Positions 1 to 6,295 are shown, counted from the first letter of the stretch. The stretch is DNA of 7,950 nucleotides from an uncultured Gemmatimonadaceae bacterium (GCA_955652635.1 CATPBN010000149.1:1-7950); one strand, 5' to 3'. Notes: a model not told the origin generated them from the letters alone. Made by a program: numbers and translations.

Positions 1-204
1 CTCGCGTGTGATGGAGCCGTTGACCACTCGCGCGCCGACCTTAACGCCCGTCTCGTAGAACGTCGGATCGGCTTTCGTCTTCGCCGACAGCTCTCCGGGC
101 GTGAGGTAATAGACGCCCGTATCCTTGATCGCGCTCGCGGCGAGGTACCCAGCGGTGCCAATCACCAGGGCTCCACCGATCAGGAATTTGGTGCGTGGCT
201 TCAC
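1..204 (-). CDS. ccmE: Cytochrome c maturation protein CcmE, haem chaperone (N-terminal part, cut by window edge)
   Basis: CcmE receives haem from CcmC on the outer face of the cytoplasmic membrane and passes it to the CcmF/H lyase that attaches it to apocytochromes c. Only the first 68 codons are present and the gene runs off the left edge. Seen: a short basic N-terminus (KPRTK), one membrane anchor at about residues 6-24, then the family pattern of a beta strand with YYLTPGEL (about 32-39) and VKVGARVVNGSITRE (about 54-68). These match the E. coli CcmE segments LFYTPGE and RVGGMV..GSV.RD. The haem-binding His and following Tyr lie beyond the edge and cannot be checked. The start is a GTG at 202-204; the nearby ATG is out of frame and meets a stop at once. 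No strong Shine-Dalgarno is visible, and another in-frame GTG lies about 11 codons upstream. The gene follows the di-heme cytochrome in the same direction after 85 bp, which fits a shared role in c-type cytochromes. Confidence 0.88.
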   Translation of the reverse strand, partial: MKPRTKFLIGGALVIGTAGYLAASAIKDTGVYYLTPGELSAKTKADPTFYETGVKVGARVVNGSITRE

Positions 205-289
205 GACACCAATATAGGCATGAGAACACACAACGCGCGATGAAACGGTTCCGCCGGGACCAAGGCCTGGGCGGATGGAGCGGCTGCTT
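205..289. other. Short spacer between di-heme cytochrome gene and ccmE
   Basis: This is 85 bp between two minus-strand genes. I see no convincing hairpin plus T-run terminator, so read-through from the cytochrome gene into ccmE is possible. The only structure noticed is a near-palindrome (CCAAGGCCTGGG) at about 260-271. Confidence 0.4.
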
Positions 290-1534
290 CTAGAGCGATT
301 TTAAGTACTGAACAAGATCGGCCTTCTGTTGCGCAGTTAGGTTGAGCGCCTTTCGTGTGTTGTAGACCTCGACTACTGCATCGAGCGTCGTGGCGACGCC
401 GTTGTGGAAGTACGGGGCATGCTGCCATAGCCCCCGCAGAGGCGTAGACCGGTACATCTTGGTCGCACTGCGAGAGGCAAGGCTCGGAGCGTTGTTGGGC
501 TCGGGCTCGCTCACGACCTCCGTGGGAGAGTGGAGTCGGCCCGGGGCATCGGTGAAGTGGGTTCCCGCGTGGCACGTCGCACACTTGCCGGCGCCGTCGA
601 ACACCACTCTGCCCCGCACTGCGGCCGCTGCGTCGAAGCTACCAATCGGAGCGGGTGGGCTCTGGATACTCAGCTGGTAAGCCTGAAGCGCCGCGAGCTT
701 TGACGTCACCATGTCGGGCGGATTCTGAACGTTTTCCGGCGGCGTAGCGCGCGTCTCGACCCATGATCCGTGGCCGTGCATCTGAGTCACCGCGACGTAG
801 CGGTTCCAGTATGCAAGCTCGCCGCCGTCGCCGGTGTAGGTGACGCTGGTGACACCCTTGAGTCCGTACGCGGGCGGAATCACCGACGGGCCGTTCAGGC
901 CGTCGAAGTTGTAACGGGCATCGTACTTCCCCTTACGCCACGAGTTGTACACCGCCTTCTGCGCTGGCGTCAACGCGCTGGAGAGTGCGATGATCGCGCC
1001 AGGATTCAGGTCGTGGTTTGGCCATCCGTCGAGGCGCTTACCGATGCCCGCACTGAACGAATTGTCGACCGTCGAGTGGCACAGCGCACACGTGATGCCT
1101 ACGCGCGTGAGCACGTCCTTGCCGTTGATCGTCGTTACCGTTCCCATTACACCGACGACCGCATTGAGCTTCAGCAGGGCCACAGTTGTCGCCGGGCTCG
1201 TGAGGCTGATGGATCCGTTCTTGATGCCCTGCACGACGGCGGGGGGCAGCGAGTCGGTGTCGACCTTGAGCCCAACGGATAGTGCGGTAGTCGGGTCGAC
1301 CGCGCTTCGTATTACTTCGTGCATGCGGAGCGTATCAGTCCAGAACGTCTCGTCACCAAAGGTATCGAAGCGGAAAATGTCTTTCCCGCGCGCGATCAGG
1401 GCGGGGTCGTCGGGCGATATCCCCGTCGTTTGGTTGCACGCCGCCGCGAGGGCGACTGCGCTGCAAAAGACGATCACGGTGGTCAATACAATCGGCCGTC
1501 TGCGCGAACTGCGATCTGCCGTCGAATGTTGCAC
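290..1534 (-). CDS. Exported di-heme cytochrome c, cytochrome c peroxidase/MauG-like, probable lipoprotein
   Basis: This is a predicted extracytoplasmic di-heme c-type cytochrome, an electron-transfer protein or peroxidase acting outside the cytoplasmic membrane. From the chosen start it is 414 residues. Seen: a basic N-terminus (RRRP), a hydrophobic segment and ALAAAC, where Cys33 could be a lipobox cysteine. There are two haem-attachment motifs, CALCH (149-153) and CATCH (318-322), about 170 residues apart. A C-terminal TPLRGLWQHAPYFHNG block (about 364-379) followed by TLDAVVEVYN is characteristic of the cytochrome c peroxidase/MauG superfamily. Met360 just before that block is a possible axial ligand. 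Haem 1 sits late: about 110 residues between the anchor and CALCH have no motif I recognise. The start is the GTG at 1532-1534, preceded by GGAGG at 5 nt. A GTG four codons upstream lies on top of that Shine-Dalgarno and is less likely. Peroxidase activity is not shown; it may be a non-peroxidase di-heme oxidase. An AraC regulator gene lies upstream and ccmE downstream. Confidence 0.9.
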   Translation of the reverse strand: MQHSTADRSSRRRPIVLTTVIVFCSAVALAAACNQTTGISPDDPALIARGKDIFRFDTFGDETFWTDTLRMHEVIRSAVDPTTALSVGLKVDTDSLPPAVVQGIKNGSISLTSPATTVALLKLNAVVGVMGTVTTINGKDVLTRVGITCALCHSTVDNSFSAGIGKRLDGWPNHDLNPGAIIALSSALTPAQKAVYNSWRKGKYDARYNFDGLNGPSVIPPAYGLKGVTSVTYTGDGGELAYWNRYVAVTQMHGHGSWVETRATPPENVQNPPDMVTSKLAALQAYQLSIQSPPAPIGSFDAAAAVRGRVVFDGAGKCATCHAGTHFTDAPGRLHSPTEVVSEPEPNNAPSLASRSATKMYRSTPLRGLWQHAPYFHNGVATTLDAVVEVYNTRKALNLTAQQKADLVQYLKSL

Positions 1535-1539
1535 GAGAA

Positions 1540-1544
1540 CCTCC
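1540..1544 (-). promoter_or_regulatory. Ribosome binding site deciding the cytochrome start
   Basis: On the minus strand GGAGG lies 5 nt before the GTG at 1532-1534. It overlaps the alternative GTG at 1544-1546, so it supports the downstream start. Confidence 0.7.
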
Positions 1545-1556
1545 ACGCGGCTTTCA

Positions 1557-1595
1557 CTTGGAGGGTACCCGAGCCAGGGACAGAATTCTTGGAGG
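1557..1595. promoter_or_regulatory. Candidate AraC-type operator: direct repeat of CTTGGAGG
   Basis: CTTGGAGG occurs perfectly at 1557-1564 and again at 1588-1595, in the same orientation with a 31-bp period (about three helical turns). The site lies in the 80-bp gap between the AraC-family gene and the di-heme cytochrome gene. A GGGTACCC palindrome (1563-1570) overlaps the first copy. AraC-family proteins commonly bind direct repeats with two helix-turn-helix motifs. That this is the operator of the adjacent regulator is inference; the repeat is short and could be chance or mimic a Shine-Dalgarno. Confidence 0.35.
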
Positions 1596-1614
1596 AAATT
1601 GACCTATGGCGGGG

Positions 1615-2514
1615 TCATCGCATCGCCACGCAACGCTGATAATTTCCTGGCGTTATCCCCAGATGCTTCTTGAAGTGATATGTGAGGTGGCTCTGGTCGG
1701 CGAACCCCGTCATCAGCGCGGCGAGGGACGGGACTGCTCCGTCAGCCAGAAACTGGCGCGCTCGCTCAACGCGTACCTGGATTAGATACTGATGCGGCGC
1801 CAAGCCAGTCGCTTCGCGAAAGGCACGAATGACGCGGAATGGAGTTACCCCGGCTCGTTGGGCAAGTACCTGCAAGGTAGTCTCATCTGATTTCGCATAG
1901 GAATCCTCCAGCACCTCGCGTACAAGGCTGACGATGCGCGGCTCTCTCCGCAGCCCGCACCCAGGTGTGCCAATAAGCGAGCGCCCCTCCCCATCGCGGC
2001 GTATCAATACCGTGATCGCAACGCACATAGCCTCCTGAGCTGCCTCTTCATCGAAATCAGCAGCGGCATCTGCGTGGCCCTGACCGTGTGCGCGCCGAAA
2101 ACCTTCGGCAGATCCAATTGCCTGGTCGAGCTCTTGATACGCCCGGCGAACGACTGAATCACGGAGGACAAGGGAGCCAAATTCGGGCGGTTTACCGCCG
2201 CGCGCGCCCGCAGCTTCGGCGTGCAAAGCCGCCACTCCGACCGGAAGGTAGACCGCCAGGTAGGACAGGGAGTCAACTCCAGAGCTCACACTGCCCGTGT
2301 GCACTTCGCCCGGTGGTATCACCACGACATCGCCCTTGCGTGCGAAACGCTCCGTCCCGCGACACCAGAATGTTCCCGCTCCGCCAAGAACCAATCCGAG
2401 CGTGTAGGTGTCGTGGCTGTGCCGCGCAAAGGTTTGCGACTGGTATGTCGTCCTAAGCACTTCAACGCGGGTGCCGAATCCTGACCCGATTTTCACAACC
2501 CTGGCTTGGTCCAA
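1615..2514 (-). CDS. AraC-family transcriptional regulator with N-terminal cupin sensor
   Basis: This is a predicted cytoplasmic DNA-binding regulator of about 299 residues. Numbered from the chosen start, an AraC-type cupin with the HSH metal/ligand-like motif lies at about 32-34, and the loop GDVVVIPPGEVHTG at about 61-74. A double helix-turn-helix domain covers about 211-293, with TLQVLAQRAGVTPFRVIRAF for the first helix pair and FADQSHLTYHFKKHLGITP (about 271-289), the AraC family signature, for the second. The TTG start at 2512-2514 is chosen because AGGAGG sits 6 nt upstream. An ATG at 2557-2559 would add 15 residues, but it lacks a Shine-Dalgarno and would encode an Arg-rich leader that reads like untranslated purine-rich RNA. 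The gene lies 80 bp upstream of the cytochrome gene and is divergent from the exported protein gene, so either could be its target. The inducer is unknown. Codon use looks more relaxed by eye than in echA/recF, which could hint at accessory origin but was not computed. Confidence 0.92.
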   Translation of the reverse strand: MDQARVVKIGSGFGTRVEVLRTTYQSQTFARHSHDTYTLGLVLGGAGTFWCRGTERFARKGDVVVIPPGEVHTGSVSSGVDSLSYLAVYLPVGVAALHAEAAGARGGKPPEFGSLVLRDSVVRRAYQELDQAIGSAEGFRRAHGQGHADAAADFDEEAAQEAMCVAITVLIRRDGEGRSLIGTPGCGLRREPRIVSLVREVLEDSYAKSDETTLQVLAQRAGVTPFRVIRAFREATGLAPHQYLIQVRVERARQFLADGAVPSLAALMTGFADQSHLTYHFKKHLGITPGNYQRCVAMR

Positions 2515-2520
2515 CGCGAG

Positions 2521-2526
2521 CCTCCT
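2521..2526 (-). promoter_or_regulatory. Strong Shine-Dalgarno supporting TTG start of the AraC-family gene
   Basis: AGGAGG on the minus strand lies 6 nt before the TTG at 2512-2514. No comparable site precedes the upstream ATG at 2557-2559. Confidence 0.6.
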
Positions 2527-2701
2527 GCGGGATCGATCTCTCCTCCCGCCAGCTTGCATTGCGTACCCAGTAACAAGACTGGCGAAGCGGATGCTTCAGA
2601 GGAAGGGCTTCTACGTAACGTGACGTATTAGCGCGCGACCTAACAGCTCCTATCCTTGCCGTCGTCGGTGTCCGTCGATATCCGCCGGGCAAACGCAAAA
2701 G
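2527..2701. promoter_or_regulatory. Divergent promoter region between AraC-family gene and exported protein gene
   Basis: No coding sequence is supported here, and the short reading frames do not resemble proteins. Small dyads are visible: GAAGC at 2584-2588 with GCTTC at 2593-2597, and TACGT at 2612-2616 with ACGTA at 2623-2627. I could not identify convincing -35/-10 boxes; the best plus-strand guess is a weak TATCCT at 2651-2656. The region must contain promoters for the two diverging genes, and the 2612-2627 dyad is a plausible protein-binding site. Confidence 0.45.
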
Positions 2702-2706
2702 GGAGG
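2702..2706 (+). promoter_or_regulatory. Ribosome binding site of the exported glycine-zipper protein gene
   Basis: GGAGG lies 5 nt before the ATG at 2712-2714, a textbook Shine-Dalgarno that confirms the start. Confidence 0.75.
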
Positions 2707-2711
2707 AGACA

Positions 2712-3221
2712 ATGCGCTTCATTCTGATAGTATCCGCGGCGGCACTGCTGGTGCCTTCACTGTCGGTGGGGCAAGGTGCTCCGCTTCCCGATTGGCCGCT
2801 AACGCCCGGCTTGCGAGTTAGGGTTCTGTCGGCTGTTCTCGGTGACCGGCCTCAGACCGGAAGCGTGGTTGCGGCGACATCCGACACGCTCGTGTTCCTT
2901 CCCGTCAAACAGTCCGCGTCGACCGCGTTGAGCACGCCGAATATCGCCAGGATAGAAGTCGCCAGGGGAACGCACACTAACAAGCTGAAGGGCGCGCTGC
3001 TGGGCTTGTTCGCGGGCGCAGCAGCCGGGGCGATTTACGGCTCTGCCAGCTACACGCCTCCCAAGTGCGACGCGACAACATGGTGCCTTGACATCTTCGG
3101 CCGACAGGGCAGCACCGTGGCCGGCGGAGTGCTGGGAAGTTTGCTCGGAATACTCACCGGGACTATTGTCGGATCGCGTGAAAGCGACACCTGGGTGCCG
3201 GTGGCTGTGCCCGCCCGCTAG
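2712..3221 (+). CDS. Exported protein of unknown function with glycine-zipper-like helices
   Basis: I do not recognise a named family. The protein has 169 residues and a clear signal peptide (1 to about 20-22, hydrophobic core FILIVSAAALLVPSL). Residues about 33-86 look like a small beta-rich domain (RVRVLSAVLG, SVVAATSDTLVFLPV, IARIEVARG). Two Gly/Ala-rich hydrophobic segments follow, at about 93-111 (KGALLGLFAGAAAGAIYG) and 137-155 (AGGVLGSLLGILTGTIVGS), resembling glycine-zipper membrane hairpins. Cys119 and Cys125 between them could form a disulfide outside the cytoplasm. Proteins with this layout are, from memory, common as paralogous hypotheticals in Gemmatimonadota and Acidobacteriota. 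A cell-envelope location is inferred. The gene is divergent from the AraC-family regulator, which makes it a possible target, and its 3' end converges with the YfiM-like gene, leaving 15 bp between the stops. Confidence 0.85.
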   Translation: MRFILIVSAAALLVPSLSVGQGAPLPDWPLTPGLRVRVLSAVLGDRPQTGSVVAATSDTLVFLPVKQSASTALSTPNIARIEVARGTHTNKLKGALLGLFAGAAAGAIYGSASYTPPKCDATTWCLDIFGRQGSTVAGGVLGSLLGILTGTIVGSRESDTWVPVAVPAR

Positions 3222-3236
3222 TCGCGCAGTTCGGGA

Positions 3237-3578
3237 TTATCTTCGCGTTTGCGATAGCAGCACCGCGCCCGCCGTGGCGCCGACGACGTCCCACGTCAGA
3301 TCGCGCACGCTGAAGATATTTCCCGGCGTTCGTTTGTCGTGGATCTCCTTGCCAAGCCCGATCGCCATCGTCACCCCGATGGCGCCGCCGAGCGCGGGAC
3401 GATGATTCACGCGCGCGGCTTGCAGCGCGCTGTAAGTGACGCTCTCGATGAACGCCGACATGAAGAAATGCTTGATCTTGTCGGCGCCGAACCATTTGTC
3501 GGGTACAACAGCCGCCTGCGCGTATACGAGATTGACCGCGAAAAAAAGACTTAGCAACGGTGCAATGATCGCTCTCAT
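3237..3578 (-). CDS. YfiM/DUF2279-like exported protein
   Basis: This is a small exported protein of 113 residues; its biochemical role is unknown. Seen: a signal peptide (1 to about 20, probable cleavage after VYA20). It is followed by motifs resembling E. coli YfiM: DKWFGADKIKHF (27-38), GKEIHDKR (76-83) and SVRDLTWDVVGATAG (90-104). E. coli YfiM is annotated as a lipoprotein. This protein has no cysteine at all, so it is more likely a soluble periplasmic or membrane-associated form. The two hydrophobic stretches at about 40-55 and 63-76 could also be membrane-inserted, as in VanZ-like proteins. The ATG overlaps the glpK stop as ATGA (3575-3578), so it is the last gene of the topoisomerase-glpK operon and likely depends on coupled translation. 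A GAGG lies about 9 nt upstream inside glpK. Confidence 0.82.
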   Translation of the reverse strand: MRAIIAPLLSLFFAVNLVYAQAAVVPDKWFGADKIKHFFMSAFIESVTYSALQAARVNHRPALGGAIGVTMAIGLGKEIHDKRTPGNIFSVRDLTWDVVGATAGAVLLSQTRR

Positions 3579-5167
3579 TTTGAGCGTCCTCGCCTCGGCT
3601 TTGTTTTCGCCACAGGACGTGCCGGCTTCGATTTAATCGTAGCTCGCGGCTTCCCTTTCGATTTGCGGGCCGACCGGCGCTTCGGCTCAGCGGGCCCGCG
3701 ATCGCGCGCCCAGAACAACGCGGCGCGAACCGCGCGCTGCCACTCGCTGAGGAGGGCCGCTGCCGATTCCTTCGGCATCGCCGGCGCGAAGCGGGTGAAC
3801 TCCCTGGTCCCAATGAATTCCGTCGCGTCTTGCCACACTCCACCGGCGATTCCAGCCAAGCCCGCTGCACCGAGGGCCGTCGTCTCGATCATGTCGGGTC
3901 TCTCGACAGGAATGCCGAGAATGTCCGACTGAAACTGGAGCAGCCAGTTGTTGGCCGACGCTCCGCCGTCGACGCGCAGCGATTCAAAGGTCACCTTGCC
4001 GCGCTTGGCCATCACCGTGAGCATCTCCGCGGTTCCATACGCCATCGCCTCGAGCGCCGCTCTGGCGAAATGCGCTCTTCCCGTTCCTCTCGTTAGCCCG
4101 AATACCGTTCCGCGCGCTTTCGGCTCCCAATTGGGAGCACCCAGTCCGACGAGCGCGGGAACGAAGTAGACGCCGTCGTTCGATTCGAGCCCGCGCGCCA
4201 GGCGTTCGCTCTCCGCAGCGCTCTGCAGAATTCCCAGTCCGTCGCGGAGCCACTGGATCGCCGCGCCAGCGACGAAGATCGATGCTTCGAGCGCGTAGGC
4301 GGCGCCGCCCTTGTCGTCGCAAGCGACCGTCGCCAGTAATCCCTCTCCCGGCTTGGGAACGGTCTTCCCGGTGTTGAGCAGAAGGAAGGCCCCGGTGCCG
4401 TAGGTGTTCTTGGCGCTGCCAGGCCCGCAACAACCCTGACCGAAGAGCGCGGCCTGCTGATCTCCAGCGACGCCGGTGATCGGCAGCGCCTTGCCGAAGA
4501 ACGAAGTGACCGTTTTCCCGAAATCTCCTGCCGACGGACGAACCTCGGGAAGAATCTCGATCGGCACGTGAAAGAGATCGCACAGCTCCTTGCTCCAGCG
4601 CAGCCGCTCAATGTCGAAAAGCAGCGTTCGCGACGCATTCGTCGGATCGGTCGCGTGAACCCGTCCCCCGGTGAGCTTCCATATCAGCCAGGTATCGATC
4701 GTGCCCGCGAGCAGTCTTCCATTTCGCGCGACGAACGCGATCTCCGGTCTCTTGAGAAGCCATTCGAGCTTGGTGGCCGTGAAGTAGGGATCGGGACGCA
4801 ATCCGGTCCGCTCGGCGATCATCGTCGTTTTGTTTTTCAGCTCTGCGCACCGCTCCGTCGTGCGTCGGTCCTGCCAGACGATCGCCCGGGCCAGAGGCTT
4901 TCCGGTATCGCGATGCCAGACCACTATCGTTTCGCGCTGATTGGTGATGCCGATGACATCCGGAGTGACGCGGCTCGACGAGATCGCTTCGCGGGCGGCG
5001 ATCAGCGTGCGCTCGAGAATCTCGTCGGCGTCGTGCTCGACCCACCCAGGTTGCGGGTAGTGTTGTGTGATCTCCTGGTAGCCACGGCCGGCGACTTTAC
5101 CATCGGCGCCGATCACGAGCGCAGTCGTGCCCGTCGTACCCTGGTCGATCGCGAGGACGTATTTCAT
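3575..5167 (-). CDS. glpK: Glycerol kinase with a basic C-terminal tail
   Basis: This cytoplasmic enzyme phosphorylates glycerol with ATP to sn-glycerol 3-phosphate, feeding phospholipid synthesis or glycolysis. It is a FGGY-family kinase of 530 residues. Seen: phosphate-binding loop DQGTTGTTA (8-16), ITNQRET (74-80), WQDRRT (99-103 region), GVAGDQQAALFGQ (232-244), TYGTGAF (255-261) and the second nucleotide-binding loop RVDGGASANNW (398-408). Glycerol-contact residues correspond to R78, E79, Y128, F261 and the catalytic base D236. The catalytic core is complete at about 490 residues, the usual length. Residues 496-530 are an added tail with 17 Lys/Arg in 35 positions and no acidic residue, unusual for this family. 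The ATG overlaps the topoisomerase stop (ATGA, 5164-5167) and has GAGG 5 nt upstream. No glpF or glpD is in the window. Regulation probably follows the operon promoter upstream of the topoisomerase gene. Confidence 0.96.
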   Translation of the reverse strand: MKYVLAIDQGTTGTTALVIGADGKVAGRGYQEITQHYPQPGWVEHDADEILERTLIAAREAISSSRVTPDVIGITNQRETIVVWHRDTGKPLARAIVWQDRRTTERCAELKNKTTMIAERTGLRPDPYFTATKLEWLLKRPEIAFVARNGRLLAGTIDTWLIWKLTGGRVHATDPTNASRTLLFDIERLRWSKELCDLFHVPIEILPEVRPSAGDFGKTVTSFFGKALPITGVAGDQQAALFGQGCCGPGSAKNTYGTGAFLLLNTGKTVPKPGEGLLATVACDDKGGAAYALEASIFVAGAAIQWLRDGLGILQSAAESERLARGLESNDGVYFVPALVGLGAPNWEPKARGTVFGLTRGTGRAHFARAALEAMAYGTAEMLTVMAKRGKVTFESLRVDGGASANNWLLQFQSDILGIPVERPDMIETTALGAAGLAGIAGGVWQDATEFIGTREFTRFAPAMPKESAAALLSEWQRAVRAALFWARDRGPAEPKRRSARKSKGKPRATIKSKPARPVAKTKPRRGRSK

Positions 5168-6180
5168 TCAACCCTCGGCTCTTTGCGTCTTTCCGGAAAA
5201 TACTCGTCGAGAAATTCGATCAACGCGCTCTCCTCCGGCGCATGCCGGATCCCATTGTCCGATGAGCTTGGGCGAGTTGGCAGCGTAATGGTAGTACCGC
5301 TGCGCAGATACCGCATCACGACCACCGGATGCACGTAGGACTTCCTACATATAGTAGGGGTGTTCCCAAGCTCGGCAGCAACGAGACGCACGGCGGTGAC
5401 GACATTCTTCTTTCGCTCCGACTGGCTCTTTCCCTTCCCCAGCTCCGCCAGCACCGTCGCCGCGCGCAGCGTTCCGCCCCAGGTTCTGAAGTCCTTAGCG
5501 GTGTACGGGAAGTTCGCGATGCGCTCTATGTAGTCGTTCACGTCGCCCGAATCCACGTTCTGCCACTTTCCGTCCTCCGTATAACTGAACAACCTCGGCC
5601 CCGGGGTCTCCAAGAGCTCCGTGACGAACCGCACGACGTCCCGACCATCCACCACGTTGCGCTGCGTGATCGATCTCTTTCCGCGATACTCGAATTCCAC
5701 CGTATTGTCATCCAGCACCATCACGTGCGACTTCCGCATCGTAGTGATGCCGAAGGTGTTGTTCTCCTTCTGGTACCGCTCGCTGCCGACGCGGAAAAAA
5801 CCCTGCGAGATGAGCCGCACGATGCCGGCACATACTTTCCCCTTGGAGAGTCCTCTGCGGCGAAAATCGCGCATGACACGAGTGCGAATTGCCGGCAGGT
5901 CGCGGGCCATCTGGCGCACCCGATAGTATTTGCGGAGCTCGCCCTTCTCCACCGCGCGCGGATGATACTTGTACTGCTTGCGCCCGCGCGCGTCGAAGCC
6001 CCACACCTGGATTGCCGCCCGCGGGTCGGTCGAGATGTGCACGTCGCGCCACGCGGGCGGGATGCGGAGCTTGTCTATCCGCTCCAGCTGCGCGTTGTCG
6101 CCGAGAGCTCGTCCAGTCGGGCCCACATATCTGAATGCAGTTGTCTTCGAGCCTTCACGAACGATCCATTTTCGCGCCAT
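5164..6180 (-). CDS. DNA topoisomerase IB (poxvirus/bacterial type)
   Basis: This enzyme relaxes supercoiled DNA by a transient 3'-phosphotyrosine nick, without ATP. It has 338 residues, close to bacterial TopIB proteins (about 340-350). The N-terminal DNA-binding domain covers about 1-90 (IPPAWRDVHI at 40-49, GRKQYKYH at 66-73) and the catalytic domain about 90-325. Catalytic residues by motif: R130 (FFRVGSERY), K168 (YRGKRS), R232 (KDFRTWGGT) and the nucleophile Y282 (CRKSYVHP). The position nine residues before the tyrosine is N273. Vaccinia enzyme has His265 there, while the Deinococcus radiodurans enzyme has Asn, so this is a bacterial-type variant. The ATG start at 6178-6180 has only a weak Shine-Dalgarno. 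It is the first gene of a three-gene operon with glpK and the YfiM-like gene, and is divergent from the crotonase gene. Confidence 0.95.
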   Translation of the reverse strand: MARKWIVREGSKTTAFRYVGPTGRALGDNAQLERIDKLRIPPAWRDVHISTDPRAAIQVWGFDARGRKQYKYHPRAVEKGELRKYYRVRQMARDLPAIRTRVMRDFRRRGLSKGKVCAGIVRLISQGFFRVGSERYQKENNTFGITTMRKSHVMVLDDNTVEFEYRGKRSITQRNVVDGRDVVRFVTELLETPGPRLFSYTEDGKWQNVDSGDVNDYIERIANFPYTAKDFRTWGGTLRAATVLAELGKGKSQSERKKNVVTAVRLVAAELGNTPTICRKSYVHPVVVMRYLRSGTTITLPTRPSSSDNGIRHAPEESALIEFLDEYFPERRKEPRVE

Positions 6181-6295
6181 TTATCCGTCGCCCAAGAGCA
6201 AACTTTCTGGGTAGATTTGAGCAGCACTCGCTGCCCTCGCGGGCACCGGATCCCAAGCCACCGGTAGCCGCAAATCTATCAACAAATATCTCTCC
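6181..6295. promoter_or_regulatory. Divergent promoter region with inverted repeat
   Basis: This 115-bp gap holds promoters for the topoisomerase operon (minus) and the crotonase-recF pair (plus). TAGATTTG at 6212-6219 is the exact reverse complement of CAAATCTA at 6271-6278, with 51 bp between them. A short hairpin-like dyad TGCCC/GGGCA spans 6232-6245. No clear sigma-70 boxes were found. The crotonase ATG has no recognisable Shine-Dalgarno, so a leaderless or start-proximal promoter is possible. Confidence 0.45.

Noticed and set aside
41..229. Minus-strand 62-codon frame at the left edge
   Set aside because: It is in another frame from ccmE, whose motifs and membrane anchor are clear from the GTG at 202-204.
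945..1673. Plus-strand 242-codon open frame opposite the di-heme cytochrome
   Set aside because: It is antisense to a gene with clear CxxCH and family motifs, has no Shine-Dalgarno and no recognisable protein features; it is a by-product of high GC.
1512..2514. AraC plus cytochrome as an insertion from a mobile element
   Set aside because: No transposase, integrase, terminal inverted repeats or flanking duplications are visible. Relaxed codon use by eye is not enough.
3222..3236. Possible bidirectional terminator between convergent genes
   Set aside because: The gap is only 15 bp and I see no stable hairpin with a T-run there or in the flanking gene ends.
3163..3870. Minus-strand 235-codon Arg-rich frame across the glpK 3' end and the YfiM-like gene
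   Set aside because: It is a shifted frame of glpK and the YfiM-like gene, with composition typical of an off-frame reading of GC-rich DNA.
5329..6267. Plus-strand 312-codon open frame opposite topoisomerase IB
   Set aside because: The opposite strand carries a complete TopIB with all catalytic residues. This frame gives a His/Arg-rich sequence without domains.
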